From UBA9926 sp913064795 (lineage in GTDB: Bacteria > Pseudomonadota > Gammaproteobacteria > Pseudomonadales > Azotimanducaceae), in the NCBI GenBank assembly GCA_045560765.1, contig JBJKZD010000009.1, positions 744,001 to 808,000 of the forward strand: 64,000 bases of DNA. Reading direction: 5' to 3'. A program made the translations under genes and the position numbers. The notes beneath the pieces are model-generated. The model was not told the DNA's origin and did not search any database. It was given only the letters and a program-made list of their open reading frames with translations. Shown here piece by piece: positions 42,303 to 51,352 of the stretch (the stretch's first letter is position 1; each line of letters opens with the position of its first letter).

Positions 42303-43178
42303 TTAATATTTCCTGTTACCTACGAACTCAATCAACGCGAGTAGGTTTGTCGTACCCAGGCCAGATCGGGTAAGCGCTTCAGTCGCATTGACGAGGAGTT
42401 GATCGAGGTGCTCTTGCGCGCCCTCGAGTCCGAACAACGAGACAAAAGTCGACTTTTGCTGGCTTCGGTCTGAGCCTTGAATCTTCCCAAGGACTTCGGT
42501 GCTACTGACTTCGTCAAGAATGTCGTCCTGAACTTGGAAAGCCAACCCAATATCCCGGCCGAATGCTGCCAGGGGGTGACGTCTGGCTGTCGCCTGATCA
42601 TGGATCACGGCCCCGGCGCTGGCTGCGAATTCAATCAGTGCTCCGGTTTTAAGCCGATGCACCTGGATCAATGCCTCCCCGGTGAGTAATTGATCTTCAG
42701 CAGCCATATCGAGCGACTGTCCCCCTGCCATGCCCTGGTGGCCGGCACGATGAGCCAAGCCAGTGATCAATTTTATCCGGATGCCCTCAGCAAGCAGCTC
42801 GTCCTTGGCGAGAGTTTCAAAAGCCAAGGATTGGAGTGCGTCACCCGCTAAAATGGCGGTCGCCTCGCCGAATTTGATGTGGGTGCTGGGCTGACCTCGT
42901 CGCAGGTCATCATCATCCATCGCTGGAAGATCATCGTGAATCAGAGAGTAGGCATGCATCAGCTCAACCGCGATTGCAGCGCTGTCACCGACGCTCAGAT
43001 CAAGGGATAACGCCTCACAGCCTAAGTAAACAAGGCTTGCTCGTAGCCGCTTTCCGCCGCCGAGGCTGGCATAGACCATTGCTTGTTGAAGCGCTGGAGC
43101 GGGGCTCGCACTGGTGAATAAATCGTTAAGTTTGGCGTCGATGCGGTCTTGGTAAGGCTGGAGAAAATCACTCGTCAT
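42303..43178 (-). CDS. ispA: Farnesyl diphosphate synthase (geranyltranstransferase)
   Basis: IspA adds isopentenyl units to make farnesyl diphosphate for quinones, heme O and undecaprenol. The first aspartate-rich motif is in IHDDLPAMDDDDLRRG; the second is QVQDDILD. GGGKRLRASLVYL binds diphosphate. ATG at 43178 is chosen: it overlaps the xseB stop by 11 bp and matches the family N-terminus, whereas the longer frame starts inside xseB. 291 residues. Confidence 0.96.
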   Translation of the reverse strand: MTSDFLQPYQDRIDAKLNDLFTSASPAPALQQAMVYASLGGGKRLRASLVYLGCEALSLDLSVGDSAAIAVELMHAYSLIHDDLPAMDDDDLRRGQPSTHIKFGEATAILAGDALQSLAFETLAKDELLAEGIRIKLITGLAHRAGHQGMAGGQSLDMAAEDQLLTGEALIQVHRLKTGALIEFAASAGAVIHDQATARRHPLAAFGRDIGLAFQVQDDILDEVSSTEVLGKIQGSDRSQQKSTFVSLFGLEGAQEHLDQLLVNATEALTRSGLGTTNLLALIEFVGNRKY

Positions 43179-43404
43179 CGTGACTGTCAAAATCGGCGAT
43201 AGAATCGGGATCATCGCTCATGAGAATCTTGACCTCTTGTTGCGCCTCAGCGAGTGCCTTTTGGCAAGCTCGGGTCAGAGTAATGCCCTCTTGAAAAGCC
43301 TTGAGTGACTCCTCCAGCGTGAGTTCTCCAGATTCCATGGTTTCGACGATGGCTTCGAGTTTTTCAAGAGAGGCTTCAAAAGGATAGGCTTTTTTTCCAG
43401 GCAT
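43168..43404 (-). CDS. xseB: Exodeoxyribonuclease VII small subunit
   Basis: XseB is the small helical subunit of exonuclease VII, which degrades single-stranded DNA. The 78-residue protein has the family core FEASLEKLEAIVETMESGEL and LEESLKAFQEGITLTRACQ, followed by an acidic C-terminus. First gene of the xseB-ispA-dxs operon, overlapping ispA. The large subunit XseA is not in the window. Confidence 0.95.
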   Translation of the reverse strand: MPGKKAYPFEASLEKLEAIVETMESGELTLEESLKAFQEGITLTRACQKALAEAQQEVKILMSDDPDSIADFDSHDDE

Positions 43405-43574
43405 GGTCGCTGAGTCCCAAGATTTCAGACGACTCTACTGACTCACCCGCGACAGGTCAATGAATTGGACGCGCTGCGAGGCCGAAGAGATACTTTGCGG
43501 GTCAGGTCCTTCGATGAACCTTTGGGTTTGAGGCTCGGTAGGGGTGCTCTGGGTCAAAACACACTGCGGCTGAA

Positions 43575-46500
43575 TTATCCTGAGTCACCGCAATCAATGG
43601 TGTAATTGAGGTGAAAGGTTCCGCTGGTCAGGCGATAAGCCGGAAGGGTATCAGGTCCGCAGCTAGCGCCCCCAAGGCCGCGCTGTTGGGCATCGAGATT
43701 TAGCCAAACCTGGGTGTCTGGGCTGACCTCATGGGTGTGGAAGGCTGCAAGGAGGTCTTCTTTTTTGTAGCGGCTTGCAGATGCTTCAAAAGGAGTGTCA
43801 CCCGTAATACAAAATTTTAAATCATCACCATCATCGAGCTTAAGCCATCGCACTTCGGTGAGGTTGCCATGATCTTGGGGCAGGATGTAGGGCACATACT
43901 GATCGCTCACTGAGCTCGCGTGTTGCATGAGGCGGCCCGATTGCTTTCGATCAGCGTAGGTCTCGTGGGGTCCTCGGCCAAACCATGACAGTTGCTCTAG
44001 GGCTGACGCTAAACCATAGCGAATTCCGATACGCGGCAGATCAGATAAGGATTTAGGAACGTTAAAAGTGTGCTGCACTGAGAGACCGCCGGTTGCCTTG
44101 AGCACGTACCGAGTTTGGCAAATTACGGTGCCATCGGTTGTCTTCAGTGACAGGGTGTGGTCAATCGCCACCTTGCCCCGTCGGTTTGAGATAAGCGTTG
44201 GCGCCGATTGCGCCGCTTCGGCGTCAAAGATTCCCTGAGCCCGCCATCGGTCCAATGCTTTGTTTTGCTGCCCGGTCCAACCTTTGATGCCGTCGTTGTC
44301 CATCGGCGCTCGCCAAATATTCAGCTCGGGGGGAGCGCAGATCAGTGGCACCCCGTGGATACTGATGTTGCAGAGACCTGCTGTGCTGAACGCAACGTTC
44401 AATGCACCTCGGTTGAGAGTGATGCGTTCTGATTCCGAATTGATCGTAACGTTGTGTTCGGAGCAAGTGCGCCCTGTCGGCTTAGGGCGAGAGACTCGCT
44501 TAAGCGGGATTTGATCCCATGCAACCACATGACCTGCCTCGCACCAGGGCGTCGCCTGTTTTTGGGTAAATTCGAAGATGACGCTGTGTTCTCCGGACAG
44601 GCGCCGATAGGATTCAGGAACCTTCAACACAAACCGTTGACTGGATTGAGGTAGGATTACTGGCAGGCGAACCGGGCGGGTGCTGATGACTTGGCCATCG
44701 ACCAGATAGGTTGAGGTCACACCATAGGCGGCCAGGTTTGAGAAATCCTGTTTATTGGTCACCTCAAAGGTTAACCCTCGTACATGGGCGACTGCGACAG
44801 GTTGTATAACTTTCTTGTATTCCAAAAGGGACGAATGGGGGGTTCTATCTGGCCAGCACAGGCCGTCACAGACAAAGTTGAGATCGTGAATCGCTTCGCC
44901 AAAGTCGCCGCCGTAGGCCCAATAGGGGATGCCGTTAGCGGTGGCTCTGATGCCATGATCAATCCATTCCCAGATAAACCCGCCTTGGAGTCCCGGGTAG
45001 GTTTCAACAGCGTCCCAGTATTCGCTGAGATTGCCGCAGCTGTTGCCCATTGCATGAGCGAATTCGCACATAATGAGCGGCCTGGGATCTTGACTATTTT
45101 TAGCATGGTCAATGATGTCAGCAACCGTTGGGTACATCGGGCACACAAGGTCCGAGCCAGCTGGGTTGGCGTTCCAGTCTCGCCCCACCCCTTGCTCACA
45201 AATCGCGTTCTCGTTGTGAATGGGCCTTGACGGATCATAGGCGCGGATCCACGCAGCCATCGCCAATTGGTTTGGCCCGAAGCCGGTCTCATTGCCCAGA
45301 CTCCATGAAATAATAGAGGCATGATTCTTGTCTCTCTCCACCATTCGGACGGCCCGGGTTAAAAACCCTGGGGCCCAATAAGGATCCCTGCCAAGCTGAG
45401 CATAATGATGGTGTGCTTCAAGGTTGGCCTCATCGATAACGTACAGACCGTACTCATCGCAGAGTTCAAGAAACCTTGATGCGTTGGGGTAGTGACTGGT
45501 GCGTACAGCGTTAATGTTGTGCTGCTTCATTGTTTCGATGTCTTTACGCATCAGCGCCTCATCGATGACCTTGCCTGTTTGGTCGCAGTGATCATGCCGG
45601 TTGACGCCACGAATGAGCACAGCTTGATCATTGACGAGGAGCGCTCGGTCTTTGATTTCAATCCGCCTGAAACCGATTCGAAGCTTGCTGACTTCGAGTA
45701 CTCTTCCTAAGGGGTTTTTAAGCGTGACGATGAGGTCGTATAGATGAGGGTGCTCGCTTGACCAGGGCTTAACGCGTTTTAGGAACTGTTTAAGATCGAT
45801 TTCAGCACCGCGTCCGGTGACCGGATAAAACTGTGATCGTTCTACCGAGCCAATGAGGTTCGGGGTTAAATTCTTGGTTGAGCCTTGCTCATAAAGCGCA
45901 ACGTTGACCTGATGCCCGAGCGCGCTTCGCGACTCGTCATGGAGTTTTATCAAAACCTTTAGATCAGCGCTTTGGGACTGTGGATCAAATTCTGAGGTTG
46001 CGTAGATATCACGAAGATTAACATTTGGACGCCTTGAAATTTTGATCGGCCGGTGAATGCCCGCATGCCACCACTGATCTTGATCTTCAATGAAACTGGT
46101 GTCGCTGTAGCGCATGACTTTGAGTGCAATCAAGTTGTCACCCTTCGATAAGTGCGGCGTAAGATCAAATTCACCGGGCAGGCGTGAGTCCTTATTGAAA
46201 CCAATCACACGGCCATTGCAATGAACAAAGCAGCAGTTCTCGACACCTTCGAGCACCAAAATGACCTTCTGCTGCTGGGTTCCATCGTGTTTTAGAGTGT
46301 ACCGATAGAGACCGGTTGGGTTCTCAGCAGGAACTTCCGGCGGTTCTTTTCTGAAGGGCATCCTTACGTTGGTATAAATCGGTTGATCGGTTTCCTCAGG
46401 ATCCATGGTCCACAGTGCAGGTAGGGTCACGTTCTTGAAAGTCTGATCATCGAATCCTGGAGTATCCCAATCTGCAGGTGCAAGATCGGGATGACCGACC

Positions 46501-46652
46501 CTCAGAAATCGCCAACCTCTATTCAGGGTTTTCTCTCTAGAGGATTGTCCGGAGGCAGCCTGCTCATGACTAGCATAGCGATGAAAATGTGCGCCGGCGG
46601 GTGCTCTGCCAAAGGCGAGGGCTTCTGGATTTTCCCAATGTGGGTTTGCCAA
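43575..46652 (-). CDS. lacZ: Beta-galactosidase, GH2 LacZ-type
   Basis: LacZ-like enzymes hydrolyse beta-galactosides. The TTG at 46652 is chosen because GGAG lies 6 bases upstream and the protein then begins with ANPHWENPE, like the family's DWENP start; this gives 1025 residues against 1024 in E. coli. The frame is open back to 46772, inside the MFS gene, which is rejected. Domain order is sugar-binding, immunoglobulin-like, TIM barrel with acid/base Glu455 in GNETGFG and nucleophile Glu530 in CEFAHAMGN, then Ig-like and Bgal_small_N. No signal peptide, so it is cytoplasmic. No lac-type repressor or permease is present; the neighbour is an MFS protein. Confidence 0.93.
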   Translation of the reverse strand: MANPHWENPEALAFGRAPAGAHFHRYASHEQAASGQSSREKTLNRGWRFLRVGHPDLAPADWDTPGFDDQTFKNVTLPALWTMDPEETDQPIYTNVRMPFRKEPPEVPAENPTGLYRYTLKHDGTQQQKVILVLEGVENCCFVHCNGRVIGFNKDSRLPGEFDLTPHLSKGDNLIALKVMRYSDTSFIEDQDQWWHAGIHRPIKISRRPNVNLRDIYATSEFDPQSQSADLKVLIKLHDESRSALGHQVNVALYEQGSTKNLTPNLIGSVERSQFYPVTGRGAEIDLKQFLKRVKPWSSEHPHLYDLIVTLKNPLGRVLEVSKLRIGFRRIEIKDRALLVNDQAVLIRGVNRHDHCDQTGKVIDEALMRKDIETMKQHNINAVRTSHYPNASRFLELCDEYGLYVIDEANLEAHHHYAQLGRDPYWAPGFLTRAVRMVERDKNHASIISWSLGNETGFGPNQLAMAAWIRAYDPSRPIHNENAICEQGVGRDWNANPAGSDLVCPMYPTVADIIDHAKNSQDPRPLIMCEFAHAMGNSCGNLSEYWDAVETYPGLQGGFIWEWIDHGIRATANGIPYWAYGGDFGEAIHDLNFVCDGLCWPDRTPHSSLLEYKKVIQPVAVAHVRGLTFEVTNKQDFSNLAAYGVTSTYLVDGQVISTRPVRLPVILPQSSQRFVLKVPESYRRLSGEHSVIFEFTQKQATPWCEAGHVVAWDQIPLKRVSRPKPTGRTCSEHNVTINSESERITLNRGALNVAFSTAGLCNISIHGVPLICAPPELNIWRAPMDNDGIKGWTGQQNKALDRWRAQGIFDAEAAQSAPTLISNRRGKVAIDHTLSLKTTDGTVICQTRYVLKATGGLSVQHTFNVPKSLSDLPRIGIRYGLASALEQLSWFGRGPHETYADRKQSGRLMQHASSVSDQYVPYILPQDHGNLTEVRWLKLDDGDDLKFCITGDTPFEASASRYKKEDLLAAFHTHEVSPDTQVWLNLDAQQRGLGGASCGPDTLPAYRLTSGTFHLNYTIDCGDSG

Positions 46653-46687
46653 GGCGTTCTCCAAATCTTTAAAGGCAAGGTTTAATG

Positions 46688-47983
46688 TTAGTCGAGATCT
46701 CGGTATCGCGGTACGCCGAATAAGATCGCGACTAAGATGATGAGTCCTGCAGCGGATAAGCCGACTGCCCACTGGGGCCCATAATATTCGGCGAGCAGGC
46801 TGATCGGATAAATGCTGACTGACAACAGCGCCATTTCTAACATGTAAATGCTCATGACCCGGCCTCGGTAGTCATCGTCAACATAGGATTGAATCAACAC
46901 GTTTGACAGAGACATCCTGGCGGCTTGTCCGAAGCCAACAATGGTAAGCAAAAACACCGACAGCCAATAATGCGTGGATAGGGAAAACAGCAATAAGCTG
47001 ATGCCCATGATGCCGGCGCCCCAGAGCAGGAGTCGGGCGCGTTTGCGATTGCCGAAGGAGGCGATGTAGAGCGAGCCCAGTAAAGACCCCACACCTGAAA
47101 TCGAAATTAGAAGCCCCAATCGGTCTGGGCCGGCGCTCAACACGTCTTTTGCAAAGCCTGGCAGAATCATGAAATAGGTAAGGCTAAAAAACACCATTAA
47201 AAAATTGCAGACCAATAGCATCAAGATGACCGGTGTATCGAGGACGTAGCGGAAACCGGATTTCAGTTCTTCTGTCATGGACCCGGTTGGAATATCAGCA
47301 TCTGCCTTGTCGTCGACGTCGATCAGGGTCATGAGCGCGGCGGACCAAAGATAAAGACCGGCCATCAAAAAGTAGATCCATTTAGCGGGGTCGATGTTGC
47401 TGTCGCCACCGCCCAGCATTGCAACGAGCCCACCAGCGAGGCCGGGGAGGAGCAATCTCGCGGTATTCATACCTGAGGTGCTGAGCGCGATGGCGTTGGT
47501 GAGCCGATCTAAGCCCACGATATCTTTGGTAAATGCCTGTCTTGCCGGCATCATGGCATTCATCACAAGGCCTTGCAGCACCGATGAAATCAAAAGGTGT
47601 TCGAAAACGAGCTTGCCTTGATAAATAAGAATCGCGATACCCAGGGTGATCATCGCATTCGCGACGCCGCTCACCTGTAAGATCACTTTCTTTTGCCGGA
47701 CTCGATCTGCCACAACCCCGCCAAGGGGCGCTGCGATGAGCCCCACGAGGCCCCCTGCGGCGGTCATCCAGCCGAGTTTTTCGTAAGACCCTGTGATCTC
47801 AAAGACCAACCAGCCGCGAATGAACATTTGGATGTTCATGGCCGCGAAATTGCCGCATAGCGCGAGAAAAAACCAACGATAGTTGATGATTTGAAACGCT
47901 GCGAAGGTGCCTCGCCAGCGAGCCTGGGCGTGAGCAGAGGGTTGCTCCGGATGCTCGTCCAGAGAGGGATCAGAAACGGTCAT
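46688..47983 (-). CDS. MFS transporter (MFS_3/EntS-like)
   Basis: A major facilitator protein with about 12 hydrophobic helices and the loop 2-3 motif GGVVADRVRQKK. The pattern resembles the MFS_3 group, which includes the enterobactin exporter EntS, rather than sugar permeases. It begins with a soluble acidic stretch (MTVSDPSLDEHPEQ). The start is uncertain: ATG 47983 (431 residues) is preferred over ATG 48019 because the extra residues do not look like the family. It ends 35 bp before lacZ, so they may be co-transcribed. Substrate unknown. Confidence 0.8.
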   Translation of the reverse strand: MTVSDPSLDEHPEQPSAHAQARWRGTFAAFQIINYRWFFLALCGNFAAMNIQMFIRGWLVFEITGSYEKLGWMTAAGGLVGLIAAPLGGVVADRVRQKKVILQVSGVANAMITLGIAILIYQGKLVFEHLLISSVLQGLVMNAMMPARQAFTKDIVGLDRLTNAIALSTSGMNTARLLLPGLAGGLVAMLGGGDSNIDPAKWIYFLMAGLYLWSAALMTLIDVDDKADADIPTGSMTEELKSGFRYVLDTPVILMLLVCNFLMVFFSLTYFMILPGFAKDVLSAGPDRLGLLISISGVGSLLGSLYIASFGNRKRARLLLWGAGIMGISLLLFSLSTHYWLSVFLLTIVGFGQAARMSLSNVLIQSYVDDDYRGRVMSIYMLEMALLSVSIYPISLLAEYYGPQWAVGLSAAGLIILVAILFGVPRYRDLD

Positions 47984-48346
47984 AGTTTGGAATATAGCAG
48001 GCCTGAACTTCGAAAACATAACTCTCGGCTCGAGTGCGTTTGATTGCGGATGTCGCTAAACCGAGATTCAAAATGGAGTTTGCCAGGGTTAAATAGCCCG
48101 CCCGAATCCTTGCGCTGTAGGCCATCGAATGTCCGCGATGACTGAGTTTTCCGTTTCGGCGGCGCATACGGCATGCCCGGACTTTGGCACGCTGGGTGAA
48201 TCACTTGATAGCAAAGAGCTTGATAACAACGAGCTGTAGAACCAATGGCTATAACTAAAAGCTGTCAGTTGAATCGTTCCCAAATTACGTCAATTGCAGC
48301 CGATGTCTGGACACAGACTACGATGAGCCGCTGCATTAGGCATGGA
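47984..48346. other. Non-coding gap upstream of the MFS transporter gene
   Basis: No supported gene was found in these 363 bp. Short minus-strand frames of 62-74 codons exist, with no recognisable family. The stretch should contain the promoter for the MFS/lacZ pair on the minus strand and the transcript end of the M48 peptidase gene. No clear T-run terminator was seen. Confidence 0.4.
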
Positions 48347-48688
48347 CTAAAGTTCGTTGAGTGCCCTCTTGGCGGCTTCGGTTTGAAACAAGCGCTCACT
48401 GGCTTCAAAGTCTCTACGGGCGGATTCAAGTTGGCCCAAAGCTTGATGTGCAAACCCTCGACCTAAGAAATACCGGAAGTAGGTCTCGTTGATTTTGATC
48501 GCGGCAGAGAAGTGCGCCGCCGCCGCTCGAGGTTGCTCTGAGGCAAGTGAGATTTGACCTGCCGCACCATGAATCGCGGCCTCACTGTCGGTCAGGCGAA
48601 GGGCCTTGCTAATGAGGGTTGTCGCTTGCTCGAGGTCATTGGCCTGAAGCGCAGTGAGCGCGTCAGTCGTCAGATCGTAGGCTGGGGC
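48347..48688 (-). pseudogene. Frameshifted TPR tail of the M48 peptidase gene
   Basis: On the minus strand, one frame off the peptidase gene, bases 48688-48347 are open for 113 codons to a TAG. They encode tetratricopeptide-like repeats: AYDLTTDALTAL, then DLEQATTLISKALRL, AIKINETYFRYFLG and RGFAHQALGQLESARRD. This is the C-terminal part usual in this M48 lipoprotein family. In this frame a TGA lies just upstream (48691-48689), and the peptidase frame stops at 48663, so a one-base shift must fall between 48666 and 48688. A run of four C on the minus strand (48687-48684) is the likely place. It could be a true mutation, a sequencing error or a recoding site. Confidence 0.75.
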
Positions 48689-49541
48689 TCAGTTCGCCCA
48701 AGCGTCTGAGGTTGGCCCTATAGCGATCGAAGCCCTGAGTCAGATCAACGGTTACGGTCTGGGATAAGCGCGCCGCGGTTTGCCGGTTTTTCGTGACGCG
48801 CTCTTGGCTTGGTGGATGGCTTGCCAAGAGACCCTCCAACCAATTGGGTGCCCGGTCTTTGGACAGGGCGACAAATGTCTCCTGGAGTGACACCGCTGCA
48901 GCTGGGTCATAGCCCGCCCGCACCATATAGGCCATTCCGTAGCGATCGGACTCAAGCTCGGCTTCTCGGCCATAGGATGACACGATGAATTGGGCTCCGA
49001 TTTGGGCCCCGTTGTCTAACAGATCGCTGTATCGACTGTCTGAGGCTCCGATCGCCGAGCCTGCGGCGCTCATGACACCGCTGATGAGGAGATTTCTTTC
49101 TATGGATTTGGCCCCGTGGCGTGCTGCAGCGTGAACAATTTCGTGACTAAGCACCGCGGCCAGTTCGGCCTCTGAACTTAACCTCAGCAGGAGGCCTCGA
49201 TTGATCGCTATTTTCCCCCCCGGGAGCGCCCAGGCGTTCGGCGTGCTGTCATCGATAATGACGAACTCATAGGGCAGTCGCCGATCAGCGGCTCGGGCAA
49301 GATTTTGGCCAACATTTGAAATATAGTCGGTCAACTGAGGGTCGCTTGTGTATCGCCCGCCTTGGGCTTGCTGGCTGGGCTGGTATTGCTGGGTGCCTAA
49401 TTCTATCTCTCGACTTTCATCAAGTAGCGAGAGCTCACTTTTGCCAGTCACTGGGTTCACGGTACAGCCGCTGAGCACCGCTGTACTCAAGCACACGATG
49501 AGGAAGGTTGTAAGGCGTAGGGTTAATGTTTTGCCGGACAC
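48663..49541 (-). CDS. M48 family zinc metalloprotease lipoprotein (C-terminally truncated by frameshift)
   Basis: A periplasmic quality-control peptidase of the BepA/LoiP type. The lipobox LSGC puts the lipidated Cys at residue 26, and TVNPVTGKSEL follows it, as in related lipoproteins. The zinc motif HEIVH is at 133-137, and the third ligand Glu is in REAELESDRYG. WALPGGKIAINRGLL is also conserved. The product ends with SPSLRSDD at 292 residues, whereas the family normally continues into TPR repeats; those are present in the next frame downstream. The catalytic domain is intact, so a tail-less enzyme could still be made. Confidence 0.88.
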   Translation of the reverse strand: MSGKTLTLRLTTFLIVCLSTAVLSGCTVNPVTGKSELSLLDESREIELGTQQYQPSQQAQGGRYTSDPQLTDYISNVGQNLARAADRRLPYEFVIIDDSTPNAWALPGGKIAINRGLLLRLSSEAELAAVLSHEIVHAAARHGAKSIERNLLISGVMSAAGSAIGASDSRYSDLLDNGAQIGAQFIVSSYGREAELESDRYGMAYMVRAGYDPAAAVSLQETFVALSKDRAPNWLEGLLASHPPSQERVTKNRQTAARLSQTVTVDLTQGFDRYRANLRRLGELSPSLRSDD

Positions 49542-49637
49542 TGTCTTAGGGACTCCTCAGTCTGATCGGTTAATTTTGAGTGAAAAGCGTCTTCGGATCT
49601 AGCGTGGTATGCTCGGGTCAAAAAAACGAGCTAGAAA

Positions 49638-50243
49638 TTGAGTCAACCCTCCCCAATGCGTCATTTGTTAGACCTTCCCTACATCGAACAACAGCTTGAC
49701 CGTCATCAACCCATTGCTTCAGCGGCCACGGCAGATCAACGAGAGGCCGCAGTCGCATTGATTTTGAAACCCTCAAAAGAGGGGCTCTTGGGGTTGTTTA
49801 TTTTGAGGGCTAAGAAAGCCGGCGACCCCTGGTCGGGGCAGATGGCGTTGCCGGGCGGGCATCGAGAACCTGGCGATGGCAGTCTGATCGAGACGGCACA
49901 GCGCGAGACCTATGAAGAGACTGGGTTTAATCTGGCTTCAGGCGCTCGCTTTTTGGGCGCCCTTGCAGGGGTACGTGCCAACCCGCGTTCAGGTATTGAT
50001 CTTGTAGTGACGCCTCAAATCTTTTTGCTGGAGGCGCAAGCGGTCTCCTTTGCTCCGAACGAAGAAGTCGCCCGAGTGCTCTGGGGGAATTTAGACCAGA
50101 TGTTCAGCGGAGCGGCAAAGACCCAAGCTTCCTTTCCTGAATTTCAGCGGGAGGGTCAATTCCCCGGTTATCGCGTTGATTCGGAGGTAGTTTGGGGTCT
50201 GACCTTCCGAATGCTCAATGATTTTTTTGACTTGCTTCGCTGA
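49638..50243 (+). CDS. NUDIX hydrolase (CoA pyrophosphatase-like)
   Basis: The Nudix box is complete: GHREPGDGSLIETAQRETY followed by EETGF, matching Gx5Ex7REUxEExGU. Just before it, DPWSGQMALPGG is the motif shared by CoA-pyrophosphatase-like NUDIX enzymes such as NudL. The likely activity is cleavage of CoA or a nucleoside diphosphate derivative. The start is TTG 49638 with GAG 7 bases upstream; ATG 49656 is an alternative. 201 residues. It is divergent from the M48 peptidase gene. Confidence 0.85.
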   Translation: MSQPSPMRHLLDLPYIEQQLDRHQPIASAATADQREAAVALILKPSKEGLLGLFILRAKKAGDPWSGQMALPGGHREPGDGSLIETAQRETYEETGFNLASGARFLGALAGVRANPRSGIDLVVTPQIFLLEAQAVSFAPNEEVARVLWGNLDQMFSGAAKTQASFPEFQREGQFPGYRVDSEVVWGLTFRMLNDFFDLLR

Positions 50244-50261
50244 TTGCAAGTGCCGATGGCT

Positions 50262-51152
50262 TCAGTGCCAACTCAGATTAAAGGCTTCGCCGCTCCGATG
50301 TACCTTAGCGGCGTGGCTGGGTCCAAAGTGCGCGGGCATCAGCAGATGGCCGTTCTCTGCGCAATCTTCGAGTAACGCCAGACGGGTTGCGATGGCCTGT
50401 TCGGGTAGTTCGCAATAAGCGCTGTTCATTGTGGGCTCGTAAACTTGAAGCGGGTGGTGACAAATATCGCCACAAAAACGGGCTTCTTCGCCCTGGGAAG
50501 ACAAAGCAATGGTGAGGCTGCCTGGGGTATGGCCTGGGGTAAGGTCGATATTGAGCCGATCGCTGATCAGGGCTTGGGACTGAACCACCAGGTCGGTCTG
50601 GTGTAACACCGGCTGAATGCTGTCGAAATAGGTTTTCTGATTCACTAAAGCAAATTCATCCCCTGGATCAATCGCGTTCAAGGTGGCCTCGAGATGGCGA
50701 AGCTCGGCTTCGGCAATCACATAACGTGCGTTGGCGAAGGTTGGCTGCCAAGTACCGTTGACCCAGACGGTGTTCCAACCCACATGATCAACATGAAGGT
50801 GCGTACACAAGACATAGTCGATGTCGGTCGGGGAGAGGCCTGTTGATTGCAGGCGAGCCATCCAGTCGGTATTCATTTCGTGCCAATTGCGATAGGGGTT
50901 GCGGTCCTTATCGTTACCAATGCAGCTGTCGATGAGAATGTTGTGGTGGGGCGTCTCGATGAGCCAAGCATGCATTGACGCGATAATGCGCCCGCTTCTC
51001 GCGTCGACATGATTCGGAAATAACCAGTCTTTGTGTTCGATTAACATTTCTGGATCAAATGCCGGGAAAAATTGCACGGGATCAAAGAGCGGGCCTAAGA
51101 GTTCCTCGATGCGCGTAATACGAGTGTCGCCGACTTGCCAGGATAGATTCAT
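50262..51152 (-). CDS. Metallo-beta-lactamase-fold hydrolase (AHL lactonase/organophosphate hydrolase-like)
   Basis: The metal-binding motif THLHVDHVGW (HxHxDH) is intact, with further ligands in TPGHTPGSL, CGDICHHP and PAHFGPS. The layout with IDSCIGNDK upstream resembles N-acyl-homoserine lactonases and methyl-parathion-hydrolase-like proteins. ATG 51152 is chosen because it gives the MNLSWQVGDTRITRIEE start of that family; an upstream frame to 51221 adds 23 unlikely residues. 296 residues. It is divergent from the 2-hydroxyacid dehydrogenase gene, with 200 bp between starts. Substrate unknown. Confidence 0.82.
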   Translation of the reverse strand: MNLSWQVGDTRITRIEELLGPLFDPVQFFPAFDPEMLIEHKDWLFPNHVDARSGRIIASMHAWLIETPHHNILIDSCIGNDKDRNPYRNWHEMNTDWMARLQSTGLSPTDIDYVLCTHLHVDHVGWNTVWVNGTWQPTFANARYVIAEAELRHLEATLNAIDPGDEFALVNQKTYFDSIQPVLHQTDLVVQSQALISDRLNIDLTPGHTPGSLTIALSSQGEEARFCGDICHHPLQVYEPTMNSAYCELPEQAIATRLALLEDCAENGHLLMPAHFGPSHAAKVHRSGEAFNLSWH

Positions 51153-51352
51153 AGGGATCAATACTTTTTTAAGTGCCTGTGAGACTATAAACCAACGCGA
51201 TGCGTTTCGCGCCGTAATCATTACTGGTCATCAGTAACCGCACTGAGGGCGATGTTGCCCCCTTGGCCGAAGCAATAAGGTCGGCACTTGGGGTAGCGTT
51301 TAGGTCCAGGCTGAAGAAAAAAAGGTGGAGAGGGGACAAGGCAGGAGAATCC

